A stretch of 57,427 nt of DNA from NCBI GenBank assembly GCA_943789135.1, contig CALSSY010000020.1, positions 1 through 57,427 of the forward strand. The letters are read 5' to 3'. A program made the position numbers and the translations under genes. The notes beneath the pieces were generated by a model. It was not told where the DNA came from. It saw only the letters and a program-made list of their open reading frames with translations, and searched no databases. This document shows, in pieces, positions 35,360 through 46,226 of this stretch; position 1 is the first letter of the stretch, and each line of letters opens with the position of its first letter. This stretch comes from an uncultured Bacteroidia bacterium. Its GTDB lineage: Bacteria; Bacteroidota; Bacteroidia; NS11-12g; UBA955.

Positions 35360-35537
35360 CATTGAGATCGGCAGGTCTTCTGACTTCCTCACTTTAGGCG
35401 CCTTCCCGTTTACACAGTGGCATAAAGGCCTAAAGCAAATCTCTTTAAGAAAGAGATGAGGTTACAGCTGCGGGTACAGTATCGGATTCACACCGAATTC
35501 CCTTTTCATTTCATTATCATCTTGCCCGATGACAATG
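35360..35537 (-). promoter_or_regulatory. Cobalamin (B12) riboswitch
   Basis: On the minus strand the element runs from 35537 to 35360. It shows the conserved boxes in order: AAGGGAA, GGTGTGAATCC, CTGTACCCGCAGCTGTAAC (B12 box region), GCCACTGTG, GGGAAGGC, and the 3' box GTCAGAAGACCTGCC. The ends pair as P1 (35523-35537 with 35360-35373, minor bulges). It controls the btuB-btuH-btuG operon starting at 35274. In Bacteroidota such elements usually block translation or cause premature termination when B12 is bound; the mode cannot be decided here. Confidence 0.95.
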
Positions 35538-35554
35538 AAAACCAAAACTCGATA

Positions 35555-35562
35555 CAAACATA
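35555..35562 (-). promoter_or_regulatory. Likely -7 element of the B12 operon (TATGTTTG)
   Basis: TATGTTTG on the minus strand fits TAnnTTTG and lies about 18 bases upstream of the first riboswitch base, so a start a few bases later would place the riboswitch at the 5' end of the transcript. No convincing -33 TTTG was found. Confidence 0.5.
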
Positions 35563-35676
35563 CACCGCTTTGTTTATTTCTTTACGGGTATCTTTTCCAC
35601 ACTTTTTATCGAAGCAATTTCGGATATATCGATAGTTTGTCCACAGAAACACCCAAGCTTGATTACCTTTGCTTTT

Positions 35677-37107
35677 ATGCTTAATCGATGTTTATTACTG
35701 ATCGGGGTCTCCTTTTTTGGTCTTGCTCAAGCACAAGACAACCGCAGATTCGACCTCGCTAAATGTATCGATGTAGCCTTGGAAAACAACATTGATGTTT
35801 TATTAAGCCAAATCAGCAAAGACCAAAGTGAATTAGATTACAAACAATCTTTATGGAATTTAGGACCAGAAGTGAGTTTTTCAGGCGGACAGTTTTACCA
35901 AAGCGGAAGAAGCATTGACCGATTTACCAATCAATTTGTGCAGGAAACAGTTGGCAACTCCTCTGTTCAAGTTTCCAGTAGTTGGGTCGTATACGCCGGA
36001 GGTAGTTTACGTAAATCTGTAACAAGATCTAGGAAACAGGTCAAAGCAAGCGAACTCGATTATAAGCAGTCAAAACAAAATATTGCACTTTCAGTAGCCC
36101 TGGCATATTTGCAATGCCTACAAGCAAACGAACAAAAAAAAGCGAATGTATCAAATGTTGAAGCCCTGCAACAAGAGCAAAAACGAATCGAAAAACTGGT
36201 TGCGATGGGCAGTATTAATGAAGGGGTTCTTCTTTCTTCCAACGCGCAGTTGTCTCAGGCTCGTGCAACAAAAGTTCAGTCAGAAATGCAACATCAATCG
36301 GCTTTATTGAATTTGAAAAATTTATTAAGGCTCCCCGTTGAACTTGATTTTGATATCGAATACAGCTTCACCCCAGCTCCGGAGTACACCCAATACCCAG
36401 CTAGTTTAAACGAATTGATTGATAGTGCACTTTATAACCGAGCAGATTACAAATCGGCATTGTTAAAAAAAGAAGCGGCCGCAATTTCTGTAGGCATTTC
36501 TAAAGCACAGTTATTACCTACAATATCCATTGGGGGTAACCTAAGTTCAATTTATTCAGATAAAGCTTTACGCGTGACAGGTTTTCAGATTTCAGGCTCC
36601 CAACCAATTGGGATAGTTCAAGGAACAAATGAAATTGTGGAAGCACCTATTTTTGACTATCAAACACAAACCATCGCCTTTAATCAGCAGATGCTTGATA
36701 ATTTTGGACAGAGTTTTGGTGCAAACTTATCCGTGCCCATATTAGGAAAATTAAGAGGCCAAAATGGTTTCAGATCGGCCAAACTCGCCTACATTCAACA
36801 AGATCTTAGTGCACAACGAATTCGACAAAATGCCATATTAGAAGTTACTAACGCCTATCAAAATTTCAAAAATGCAGCCATGCAGTACCAAGCACAACGT
36901 GAAAATCACGAAGCGCAAAAGCGCAACTTGGAATTTGTTCAAAAACGATTTGAAAATGGTCAAGCAACTTACTTTGAACTTCAACTGGCTAAAAACCAAG
37001 AATTAATGGCTTATCAAAACTATTTAAGTAACAAATACGAAGCCGCTCTTCGAAATTTAATTCTCGATGTTATGTATCGAGGCAACTTACAATTGATCAA
37101 GTCATAA
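35677..37107 (+). CDS. TolC family outer-membrane efflux protein
   Basis: From the ATG at 35677 the protein is about 476 residues with a signal peptide (CLLLIGVSFFGLAQAQ). The opening FDLAKCIDVALENNIDVLLSQI and the repeated long amphipathic helices with short beta segments are typical of TolC proteins. The two structural repeats run about 30-235 and 255-470; the second contains LGKLRGQNGFRSAKLAYIQQDL and RFENGQATYFELQLAKNQEL. It would form a trimeric outer-membrane and periplasmic exit duct. It is followed after 16 bases by a membrane-fusion protein, but the inner-membrane pump is not adjacent. Confidence 0.92.
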   Translation: MLNRCLLLIGVSFFGLAQAQDNRRFDLAKCIDVALENNIDVLLSQISKDQSELDYKQSLWNLGPEVSFSGGQFYQSGRSIDRFTNQFVQETVGNSSVQVSSSWVVYAGGSLRKSVTRSRKQVKASELDYKQSKQNIALSVALAYLQCLQANEQKKANVSNVEALQQEQKRIEKLVAMGSINEGVLLSSNAQLSQARATKVQSEMQHQSALLNLKNLLRLPVELDFDIEYSFTPAPEYTQYPASLNELIDSALYNRADYKSALLKKEAAAISVGISKAQLLPTISIGGNLSSIYSDKALRVTGFQISGSQPIGIVQGTNEIVEAPIFDYQTQTIAFNQQMLDNFGQSFGANLSVPILGKLRGQNGFRSAKLAYIQQDLSAQRIRQNAILEVTNAYQNFKNAAMQYQAQRENHEAQKRNLEFVQKRFENGQATYFELQLAKNQELMAYQNYLSNKYEAALRNLILDVMYRGNLQLIKS

Positions 37108-37123
37108 AAAATCAAACCAAAAA

Positions 37124-38376
37124 ATGAAGAAAAAACATATCATTATCATAAGTGTCACCGTTGTGGTGATTTTGGTAATTCTAGCGTCAATATTTAAGGG
37201 TGGCAAGAAAGAGGTCGATGTTGTGACCCAGAAAGTAGAGCGACGAGATATAACTGAAATTGTTACGGTTACAGGAAAAATACAACCTAAGAGCGAGGTA
37301 AAAATCAGCCCAGATGTTAGTGGCGAAATAACCGAAATGTTCGTTGAGGAAGGGGATTCGGTAAAGAAAGGTCAATTATTATTAACCATCAATCCTGAAA
37401 TTTATGTGACTACAGTTAATCAGTTGATTGCAAACTTGAATAATGCCAAAGCTAGTTTGGCCTCAGCAGAAGCTCAAGAAATACGTGCAAAGAACAACTT
37501 GAAATTAGGCAAAGATTTGTTTCATCGACAAGAACAATTATTCAAGGATAAGGTAATTAGCCTTCAAGAATTTGAAAATGCCAAAATGCAATACCAACAG
37601 CAACAAACTGAAGTTGTTGTAGCTGAAAAAACAAAAATGTCATCGGTTTTTAATGTAAAAAGTTTAGAAGCACGATTGGAAGAAGGTCAGAAAACATTGG
37701 GCCGAACACGAATTACAGCTCCTCAAAGTGGGATTGTAACCCAATTAAACAGTGAAAAAGGCGAACGTGTTGTAGGAACCGCTCAGATGGCGGGCACAGA
37801 AATCATGCGCATTAGCAATTTAAACGTAATGGAAGTTGAAGTACAGATCAATGAAAACGATATTGTGAGGGTACATTTAAACGACGACGCCGACATTCGA
37901 GTAGACGCCTACCCAGAGCGCATATTTAAAGGAACTGTGACGGAAATCGCCAATTCGGCTAAATTCAACGTGGCACAGAATATCAACGAACAAGTAACCA
38001 ACTATACGGTAAAAGTATTAATCGATGCGGGAAGCTATGCCGATCTCATTAGTAAAAGCCGTCCACAACCCTTCCTTCCTGGGATGACTGCTTCAGCAGA
38101 CATTAAAACGGAAATTCGTAAAAACGTTTTATCCATTCCTATCGCTTCGGTAACATCAAGAAATCCCAAAACCACTGAGACAACTTCAAGTTTTGGTAAA
38201 ACATGGGTATTTCTCTACAATTCTGGTAAAGCCAAGGCGGTGGAAGTTAAGACCGGCATTCAAGATATTGATTATTTCGAATTGCTAGAAGGCCAAAAGA
38301 AGGTGATGAAATCATTACAGAGCCGGGAATGGCCATTGCGAAAACCTTGATAGACGGAAGCAAAGTAAAAAAGTGA
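37124..38376 (+). CDS. Membrane-fusion efflux adaptor (MacA/HlyD type), C-terminal frameshift
   Basis: This protein is about 417 residues when repaired. One N-terminal membrane helix (about 4-24) is followed by lipoyl halves (EITEMFVEEGDSVKKGQLLLTINP and TRITAPQSGIVTQLNSEKGERV), a long helical hairpin between them, a beta-barrel (MEVEVQINENDIVRVHLND) and a membrane-proximal domain. The frame breaks after LLEG near 38291-38297. A one-base indel there gives KEGDEIITEPGMAIAKTL and a stop at 38376; the unrepaired stop is at 38350. It pairs with the TolC gene upstream. A MacB permease would be expected next but is missing. Confidence 0.88.
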
Positions 38377-38500
38377 TTGCAGAAGGATGAGATCATAAAC
38401 CAACTGCAAGCTCAAATCATTGAATAGAATGGACTCATAATTGGGTCCATTTTTATTTCAATCAATAATTCATGTTTTAAGCGTTCTTGTGGGAAGCTGA

Positions 38501-38671
38501 CTACCCCCCGAAATATTTGGAATTTTTCTTTTTAGATTCCTTCTCTTTTTTGTGATATTGTTTCAGGAAAAAATAAACCGCCGTAAACACAATAACCGAT
38601 ATAATTATTTCGTAGATAAATACTTCGCCCTTAAATGCATTCAACGATGCTTGGGTACTGTCGGAATTCAT
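38501..38671 (-). CDS. Small single-helix membrane protein (56 residues)
   Basis: The ATG complementary to 38669-38671 opens a 56-residue frame ending at the TAG complementary to 38501-38503. It has a short polar N-terminus, one hydrophobic helix (EIIISVIVFTAVYFFL) and a very basic Lys-rich tail (KKEKESKKKN), the expected topology for a small inner-membrane protein with its tail in the cytoplasm. It fills the otherwise empty gap between the efflux adaptor and the dipeptidase. The family is not recognised. Other frames here are short and lack this pattern, but with no homology evidence the call is moderate. Confidence 0.5.
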   Translation of the reverse strand: MNSDSTQASLNAFKGEVFIYEIIISVIVFTAVYFFLKQYHKKEKESKKKNSKYFGG

Positions 38672-38730
38672 GGTACAAAATAACGATAAAAACAGAAGAA
38701 TTCGGGCAATTTATGCGTAAATTGCGATAT

Positions 38731-40107
38731 ATGTCAAGCAAGAGTTATATCGAATCAAACCAACAACGTTTTTTAGATGAATTATTCCAATTGTTACGCA
38801 TTCCAAGTATCAGTGCTGATTCAGCTTATGCTGATGACGTTCGGAAGTGTGCAGAAACCGTTGCTGATTTTCTTAAGCAAAGCAGGTGCTGATAATGTAG
38901 TACTTGAAGAAACTGCAGGTTACCCCATCGTGTACGGTGAAAAAATAATCGATTCCAAGCTTCCAACCGTTCTGGTATATGGCCATTACGATGTGCAACC
39001 TAGCGTTCCAAATGAGTTATGGCATACACCTCCATTTGAACCAACCGTAAAAGACGGGAAAATTTATGCTCGTGGTGCTTGCGACGATAAAGGTCAAATG
39101 TTTATGCATGTCAAGGCATTTGAAACAATGATGCAAACTCAAGAATTGGCATGTAATATTAAATTCATGATCGAAGGAGAAGAGGAAGTTGGAAGCAATA
39201 ACCTTGGAACTTATTGCAAGGCTAATAAGGAAAAGTTAAAAGCCGATGTGATCCTTATTTCTGATACTTCAATGTTAGCAAATGACCTACCAAGTATAGA
39301 CGTTGGATTGCGTGGACTTAGTTACGTAGAAGTTGAAGTTACAGGACCCAATATCGATTTGCATAGTGGTGTTTACGGTGGTGCCGTTGGCAATCCAATT
39401 AATGTGCTTTGCGACATGATTGCTAAAATGAAAGACGACAAACAACATATTACCATCCCAGGATTTTACGATGACGTGGTAGTTGTTTCTGAAGCAGATC
39501 GCGCTGCCATGGCTAAAACCCCATTTGATTTAGATGCGTACAAATCACATTTAGATATTGAAGATGTAATGGGTGAAGAAGGTTATTCGACTATCGAACG
39601 CACCGGTATCCGTCCAACATTAGATGTAAATGGAATTTGGGGTGGATATACGGGTGAGGGGGCAAAAACCGTTTTGCCTTCAAAAGCATACGCTAAAATA
39701 TCCATGCGATTGGTGCCCAATCCAGTCTTCCGATAAAATCACCAAAATTTTTACCGAATACTTCGAATTCTATTGCTCCAAAAGGTGTTACGCGTTAAGG
39801 TTACTCCCTCACCACGGTGGTGAGCCCGTGTGTAACCCCAACGGATAGCGTATACCATTCAAAGCTGCCGCGGCCGCGATGAAAGACACTTTTGGCAAAG
39901 ACCCTATCCCAACACGCGGAGGAGGGAGTATCCCTATTGTTGCCTTATTTGAAAAGGAATTGGAGACAAAAACGGTTTTGATGGGCTTTGGCTTGGACAG
40001 CGATGCCATCCACTCTCCTAATGAGCATTACGGTGTATTTCAACTATTTCCGAGGGATTGAAACCATTCCAAGATTCTTCCACCATTTTGCTGAAATGAA
40101 TAAATAA
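38731..40107 (+). pseudogene. M20 family dipeptidase, frame broken at least four times
   Basis: A reconstructed protein of about 455 residues starting at ATG 38731 (MSSKSYIESNQQRFLDEL). M20 motifs are in order: VYGHYDVQPS (metal His and Asp), ARGACDDKGQM (bridging Asp), IEGEEEVGS (catalytic Glu pair), the lid domain with DLHSGVYGGAVGNP, then TRGGGSIPI and a C-terminal His in DAIHSPNEHYG. Breaks: an extra A near 38879-38881, an extra C near 39722-39723, several indels between about 39770 and 39860, and an extra T near 40040. Repaired frames read smoothly to the stop at 40105-40107. Clean motifs around each break argue for sequence errors rather than decay; I mark it broken because the exact protein cannot be given. 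Confidence 0.85.
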
Positions 40108-40110
40108 TTT

Positions 40111-42335
40111 ATGGCGCTGCTCGACGGTGAAGTTTACGAGGCATATCGGCACGAATTACTCAACAAGTACCGTTTGCTGCTGCAGAACGTCTGAGTGGCA
40201 AGGTTTCTAAAGATAAAATAAAATCGGTTAGAGAAGCCTTCGATTATGCGGCTCGTGCTCATGAGGGTACTTTACGTAAAAGCGGTGAACCTTATATTTT
40301 TCACCCTTTGGCGGTGGCACAAATTGCCGCCGCTGAATTGGGTTTAGGTGCAACCTCCGTTATTTGTGCCTTACTTCATGATGTGGTTGAGGATACCGAA
40401 ATTACCCTTGACGATATCGAAAGAAAATTTGGTGAAAAAGTCGCTAATATTATTGGCGGACTTACTAAAATATCCGTTGTATTTGAAACCGTTGATAGCG
40501 ACGCGAGTATTCAAGCAGAAAATTTCAAGAAAATGTTACTTACCCTCGGGGAAGACTTGAGGGTTATACTGATAAAATTGTGCGATCGATTGCATAATAT
40601 GCGCACATTGGGTTCTGTTCCAGAAAAAACAAAGCTCAAAATCGCATCTGAAACCATGTTCATTTACGCGCCATTAGCCCATAGATTGGGATTAAACGCG
40701 GTAAAAATAGAAATGGAAGATTTGGCCTTGAAATACACCGATCCCGTGGTATATCGAACGATTTCCGATAAAATCAGCGAAACCAAGCAATCCAGACAAC
40801 GCTATATACGCGAATTCATAGAACCGTTAAACGATGAATTGGAAAAATCTGGTCTTAAAATATCCGAGATAAAAGGAAGACCCAAAAGTATTTTCAGTAT
40901 CCATCGCAAAATGCTCACACAAGGGATCTCATTTGAAGAAGTTTATGACGCATTTGCTATTCGAATTATTTTAGATACAGAAATTCAACAGGAGAAATCC
41001 GATTGTTGGCGGGTTTATAGTATCATTACAGACCGTTACAGGCCACATCAAGGAAGATTGCGGGATTGGCTAAGCAGACCAAAAAATAACGGCTACTCCG
41101 CCTTACACACGACCGTACTTGGTCCTAAAGGACGGTGGGTAGAAATTCAAATTCGATCTAAGCGCATGGATGATATTGCCGAACGTGGTTTAGCCGCACA
41201 TTGGCGTTATAAAGCTCAAAAAGGTGAAAATAGCATTACCCCGCAAGATGATGCCTTCGAAAATTGGTTGAATGCCGTAAAGGAAACCTTGGAGAATAAC
41301 GATTTAACGGCAATGGATCTGGTAAATGAATTTAAATATTCATTACTGGGGGAAGAAATCTATGTTTTCACTCCGAAAGGAGAGGTGAAATCTATGCCTG
41401 TTGGTTCGGTGGCATTAGATTTTGGTTTTGCTATACATACTGAGGTAGGTTTAACTACGATTGGTGCAAAAGTAAATAACAAATTGGTCCCGATCGGTCA
41501 CGAATTGAAGAATGGCGATATTGTTGAAATATTAACCACTCAGAAATATAGAGCTGATGCAAAATGGCTCGAAATAGTTAGAACCGGTAGAGCCCGAACT
41601 AAGATTCGGGAATTTTTACGTGATGAAAAGACAAAATTAGCGGGTCGCGGAAGAACAATCATGGAGCGAATGTTCCAAAAACACGATGTAGAATTTACGG
41701 ATAAGAAAATTCAACTACTTCACAAACATTATAAATACCCTACAGCAAGTGAATTTTTCCACGGCGTTGCAACCAGTAAAATTCGCATGACCAAAGAGGT
41801 GCTTTTTGATATTTTAGATACCAAATCTTCCAATACGGATCCACAACCTAGAAAAGAAAGAAAGAAAAGTACAGGTCAAATTATTTTCGGAGAAGATTAT
41901 GAAATGCCGTACTCCTTGGCAAAATGTTGCAATCCTTTGCCTGGTGAACCCATTTTTGGATTTATCACAGTAGGAGACGGAGCTCGTATACATAGGACTA
42001 CTTGTCCAAATGCCTCGAAATTAATGAGTCAATACGGTTATCGAATTATTCCTGCAAGTTGGCAGGACGGCTATAACAATTCATTTGAGGCCCATATCTC
42101 TGTTAGAGGTATCGACGATGTTGGTATTGTTAGTCGGATCACAGATATCATCTCAAAAGATTTACAAGTAAACATGAGAAGTATAAACATTCGCGCTAAC
42201 GCGGATGGAACTTTTGGTGGAGAAATAGAAATAATGGTTAACAATTCCGAAGACTTAAAGGAATTGGTATCTAGAATTAAAGGTACCCATAAATATATTG
42301 AGGTTGAGCGAATAGAATCACTCAACCTCAATTAA
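40111..42335 (+). CDS. Bifunctional (p)ppGpp synthetase/hydrolase (RelA/SpoT), one frameshift
   Basis: About 741 residues from the ATG at 40111, 3 bases after the dipeptidase stop. The first 24 codons (EVYEAYRHELLNKYRLLL) join the main frame at about 40173-40183 if one G is restored, giving RLLLAERLSGK. Domains: an HD hydrolase (SGEPYIFHPLAVAQ, ALLHDVVEDT), a synthetase (RPKNNGYSALHTTVLG, EIQIRSKRMDDIAERGLAAHWRYK), a TGS domain (EIYVFTPKGEVKSMPVGSV) and a C-terminal zinc-finger/ACT region (LAKCCNPLPGEPIFGF). The intact HDxxED motif indicates a bifunctional SpoT/Rel enzyme of the stringent response. The frameshift is probably a sequence error. Confidence 0.94.
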
Positions 42336-42353
42336 ATAGTAGAATTAATAGAA

Positions 42354-43237
42354 TTAAGCGCCTTCTAATGCCGCTACACACCCCCTACGATTTCAGAAAT
42401 CTCACGAGTAATAGCTGCTTGTCTAGCTTGGTTATAGGCCAAACGCAATGCACCTAATAATTCACCCGCGTTTTCCGTTGCTTTATCCATTGCAACCATT
42501 CGAGCACCATGCTCAGATGCTAAAGAATCTAACATCGCACGATAAACTTGGGTTTTCAATGATCTTGGGATTAAATCTTCAAGAATCACAACCTTTGAAG
42601 GTTCAAATAAATAATCACCAGAACTGGACTTATTATCAGACTTTTCAGCAGAAATAGGCAATACGGACTCATTGGTTAAGATTTGCGTTGCGGCGTTCTT
42701 GAATTGATTGAAAACTACTTCAATTTTATCCATCTCACCAGCCTTAAACCTTTGTATCAACGTTTCAGTAAAGTTAAACGCTTTTTCAGCATTCAAATCC
42801 AACAACAAATTTTGATATTCTGTATTGATTTTGTAACCCAAACGCTTTAACGTTTCACCGGCTTTTTTACCAATACATATAATTTCAACAGCGTCCTTTT
42901 TTACTAATTCTTTGTAATCATTTTCCAATAAGTGACGTGTACGCTTAGCCACATTCGCATTGAATGCACCGCATAAACCTCTATCACTCGAAATAACTAC
43001 CAAACAAACCTTCCGAACTTCACGCTGCTCAAAATAAACTGCCAAGCGATCGTCATCTACACTTTCCTGTAAATTTGACATAATCCCTTGAAGTTTCAAA
43101 GCATAGGGACGCATACGCACTATGGCGTCACTCGCTTTTCTCAATTTGGTAGCACTTACCAATTTCATTGCTTTGGTAATCTGCTGCGTACTGATAGTAG
43201 ACGAAATGCGGGCGCGTATTTCCTTTTGATTTGACAT
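42354..43237 (-). CDS. atpG: ATP synthase gamma subunit, C-terminal frameshift
   Basis: About 294 residues if repaired. The central-shaft helices are intact: N-terminal KEIRARISSTISTQQITKAMKLVSATKL and C-terminal SLASEHGARMVAMDKATENA followed by LRLAYNQARQAAITREISEIVGG. After GG the frame ends early at 42374. Removing two bases (one GT repeat unit) near 42377-42382 gives VAALEGA and a stop at 42354-42356. The loss affects only the last residues. It is the last gene of the ATP synthase cluster, 10 bases after atpA. Confidence 0.96.
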
Positions 43238-43247
43238 TGTTTATTAA

Positions 43248-44828
43248 TTAGGCCGTGTAATTCTTAGAAATCTCTTCGCCTGCTGCTTCAAGTACGCTTG
43301 TTACGCTATCGTCAATTTTACCAGACTTCAAGGTGTTCAAAACGTCTTTATGCTTTTGCTCAAGATAAGTAACTAAAGCTTCTTCAAACTCACGAACTTT
43401 ATTTACTGGAACATTTCTAAGTTTGTTCTTTGTACCTAGATAGATCATTGCAATCTGGTTCTCAACTGTTTGAGGAGAGAACTGCGCTTGCTTTAACATC
43501 TCTACGTTACGTGCACCTTTTTCCAATACATTTTTGGTAGCTGCATCTAAATCAGAACCGAACTTCGCAAATGCTTCTAATTCACGATATTGTGCTTGAT
43601 CTAATTTCAAGGTACCTGCCACTTTCTTCATTGATTTGATCTGTGCATTACCTCCTACACGAGATACCGAAATACCCACGTTGATAGCAGGACGCACGCC
43701 TGAGTTAAACAAGTTAGACTCTAGGAAGATCTGTCCGTCAGTAATCGAAATTACGTTAGTCGGAATATATGCAGATACGTCACCTGCTTGCGTTTCAATA
43801 ATAGGAAGGGCTGTTAACGATCCACCCCCTTTAACTTTTCCAGCCAAAGATGGAGGTAAATCATTCATTTTAGAGGTAATCTCATCGTTAGAGTTCAACT
43901 TACAGGCACGTTCCAAAATACGGCTGTGAAGATAGAAAACGTCACCAGGATATGCCTCACGTCCTGGAGGACGACGCAACAACAAAGATACCTCACGGTA
44001 TGCTACCGCTTGCTTTGACAAATCGTCATAAACAACCAACGCAGGAAGACCTAAATCACGGAAATATTCCCCGATCGCGCATCCAGACATTGGAGAGAAG
44101 AATTGTATTGGTGCCGGAGCCGATGCTGGAGCCGAAACTACAACTGTATAAGCCATAGCGCCATTCTCTTCTAACGATTTAACTACTTGCTTAACCGTAG
44201 ACTCTTTTTGTCCACAAGCAACGTAGATACAATATACAGGGTTACCTGCTTCAAAAAATTCTTTTTGATTTATAATGGTATCAATAGCAATAGCCGTTTT
44301 TCCTGTTTGACGGTCACCGATGATCAACTCACGCTGTCCACGACCGATTGGAATCATAGCATCGATTGCTTTAATACCTGTTTGAAGAGGCTCAGTTACA
44401 GGCTCACGGAACAATACCCCAGGCGCTTTACGCTCAAGTGGCATTTCGTAAAGATCGCCTTCTATTGGACCCTTACCATCGATAGGTTCGCCCAAAGCGT
44501 TAACTACACGACCTAACATTCCATGACCCACCTTTAAACTGGCGATTTTGTTTGTGCGTTTAACTTTATCACCCTCTTTGATATCGGTACTGCTACCCAT
44601 CAAAACCGCACCCACGTTATCTTCTTCAAGATTCAATACAACAGCGCGTACGCCATTTTCGAACTCTACAAGTTCACCACTTTGAACTCCGAAAAGTCCG
44701 TAAATACGGGCAATACCGTCTCCAACTTGTAGTACGGTACCAACCTCTTCTAAACTAGCAGCACTGCTGAAACCAGCGATCTGGTCTTTCAATATGCTGG
44801 ATACTTCGTCTGGCCTAATATGTGACAT
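43248..44828 (-). CDS. atpA: ATP synthase alpha subunit
   Basis: This 526-residue alpha subunit has RPDEVSSIL at the start, Walker [14 protein letters not shown], the [21 protein letters not shown] region, [36 protein letters not shown] (in which the Arg finger region lies), and ITDGQIFLE. In F1 it forms the alpha3-beta3 ring and carries non-catalytic nucleotide sites. Length and motifs are complete. It is 5 bases after atpH and 10 before atpG. The catalytic beta subunit gene is not in this cluster, as is common in Bacteroidota. Confidence 0.98.
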   Translation of the reverse strand: MSHIRPDEVSSILKDQIAGFSSAASLEEVGTVLQVGDGIARIYGLFGVQSGELVEFENGVRAVVLNLEEDNVGAVLMGSSTDIKEGDKVKRTNKIASLKVGHGMLGRVVNALGEPIDGKGPIEGDLYEMPLERKAPGVLFREPVTEPLQTGIKAIDAMIPIGRGQRELIIGDRQTGKTAIAIDTIINQKEFFEAGNPVYCIYVACGQKESTVKQVVKSLEENGAMAYTVVVSAPASAPAPIQFFSPMSGCAIGEYFRDLGLPALVVYDDLSKQAVAYREVSLLLRRPPGREAYPGDVFYLHSRILERACKLNSNDEITSKMNDLPPSLAGKVKGGGSLTALPIIETQAGDVSAYIPTNVISITDGQIFLESNLFNSGVRPAINVGISVSRVGGNAQIKSMKKVAGTLKLDQAQYRELEAFAKFGSDLDAATKNVLEKGARNVEMLKQAQFSPQTVENQIAMIYLGTKNKLRNVPVNKVREFEEALVTYLEQKHKDVLNTLKSGKIDDSVTSVLEAAGEEISKNYTA

Positions 44829-44833
44829 GATTT

Positions 44834-45373
44834 TTATGCGATTTGAAGTTCTTTTTTAATTTTTTTCAGTTGCGTTAAAACGGTGTTATCAAAAATATGA
44901 CCGTTAAACTCTATGGTAATTCCTCCCATTATGGCAGGATCAATTTTAGTTGTGATTTTTACGGAGTTCGCATTTGTTTGTTTCTTAACAAATGATTCAA
45001 TTTCCGAAATAGTAGTAGCATCTAATTCAACAGCACTTTCAACTTCTACCAAAACTATCTTTTGAAAATCGTTGTACATTTTCATGAAGCTAAATCCCAT
45101 AGCAGGTATGAACGATTCACGCTTTTTATCAACCATCAATGCGTAAATACCTTTGGTTAGATCATGTTGTTTACCAAAAATCTTATCCAAAGCTGCTTTT
45201 TTAGCCGCCATTTTGTACATCGGACTTTGTATAAACAACATAAAGTCCCTACTCTCATTAGACAAGGAAATAAGTTCTTCTACATTATCTTTCACCACTT
45301 CCAACAGGCCTTCTTCTTGAGCTTTGTCAAAAAGTGCTTTGGAATAACGGGCAGCGATACGTTGTTCAGACAT
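44834..45373 (-). CDS. atpH: ATP synthase delta subunit
   Basis: This 179-residue protein has the OSCP/delta N-terminal helical domain ([43 protein letters not shown]) and the C-terminal part with [32 protein letters not shown], the G-G-x-x-x signature. It links the peripheral stalk (b subunits) to the top of the alpha3-beta3 ring. Start at 45373 is 3 bases after the atpF stop. Nothing unusual. Confidence 0.95.
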   Translation of the reverse strand: MSEQRIAARYSKALFDKAQEEGLLEVVKDNVEELISLSNESRDFMLFIQSPMYKMAAKKAALDKIFGKQHDLTKGIYALMVDKKRESFIPAMGFSFMKMYNDFQKIVLVEVESAVELDATTISEIESFVKKQTNANSVKITTKIDPAIMGGITIEFNGHIFDNTVLTQLKKIKKELQIA

Positions 45374-45376
45374 AAC

Positions 45377-45880
45377 TTATGCTTGAGCTTTTTGAGTTAA
45401 TTCGTTTAAATGATGAGAAATCAATTTCTGTTGTGCTTCATTATTCGACAGAGATTCTGCCAATAACTTTTCTGCTATTTGAACTGAGAAAGAAGCAATC
45501 TCTTTCTTCAACTCATCCATAGCAGCTGACTTTTGCTTGTTGATTTCGTCACTTGCGCGCGCCATCACCTTCTTTGCTTCCTCTTCGGCAGAAGATTTAG
45601 CGTCACCCACAATTTTCTCTTTCATTTCGCGAGCCTCTTTTAACATAGCGTCGCGTTCTTGACGGGCCTGAGCGAGTAATTGCTCGTTCTCACCTTGTAA
45701 TTTAGCCATCTCATTACGAGCTTGCTCAGCTTGTGATAGAGATTGGTTGATACTGTCTTCACGGTCTTTGATGGAGCCTAAAATCGGTCCCCATGCAAAT
45801 TTCTTCAGAATGAATAAAAGGATGCTGAAAGTCACCAACATCCAAAATACCAAACCTATAGCAGGAGTTACTAATTGCAT
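45377..45880 (-). CDS. atpF: ATP synthase b subunit
   Basis: This 167-residue protein has one N-terminal membrane helix (IGLVFWMLVTFSILLFILKKFAW) followed by GPILGSIKDREDSINQSLSQAEQA and a long charged coiled-coil helix (about 40-165). It forms the peripheral stalk as a dimer. Only one b-type gene is present, so a homodimer is expected. It is separated from atpE by 48 bases that hold a strong terminator-like hairpin. Confidence 0.95.
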   Translation of the reverse strand: MQLVTPAIGLVFWMLVTFSILLFILKKFAWGPILGSIKDREDSINQSLSQAEQARNEMAKLQGENEQLLAQARQERDAMLKEAREMKEKIVGDAKSSAEEEAKKVMARASDEINKQKSAAMDELKKEIASFSVQIAEKLLAESLSNNEAQQKLISHHLNELTQKAQA

Positions 45881-45892
45881 TTTTTCGTTTTT

Positions 45893-45920
45893 AAAAACGG
45901 GGGCCTGTTAAGGGCCCCCG
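45893..45920 (-). terminator. Terminator-like hairpin between atpE and atpF
   Basis: CGGGGGCC (45898-45905) pairs perfectly with GGCCCCCG (45913-45920) around a 7-base loop. On the minus strand it is followed by five T (45897-45893). It lies 8 bases past the atpE stop. The unit goes on into atpF, so it probably acts as a partial terminator or 3'-end stabiliser for atpE mRNA. A perfect 14-bp palindrome CGTTTTTAAAAACG (45886-45899) overlaps its 3' side. Confidence 0.75.
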
Positions 45921-45928
45921 GTAGGATC

Positions 45929-46201
<273 letters not shown>

Positions 46202-46226
46202 TTATGTGTTAGATTTAGTTTATTTT

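Noticed and set aside
35636..35671. Promoter for TolC (TTTG and TACCTTTG) giving a leaderless transcript
   Set aside because: The -7 box fits, but the 24-base spacer is too long and the start would coincide with the ATG at 35677. Kept only as a possibility.
42377..42386. Truncated gamma subunit as a real variant
   Set aside because: The lost end (VAALEGA) is directly recoverable after removing one GT unit, so a sequence error is simpler.
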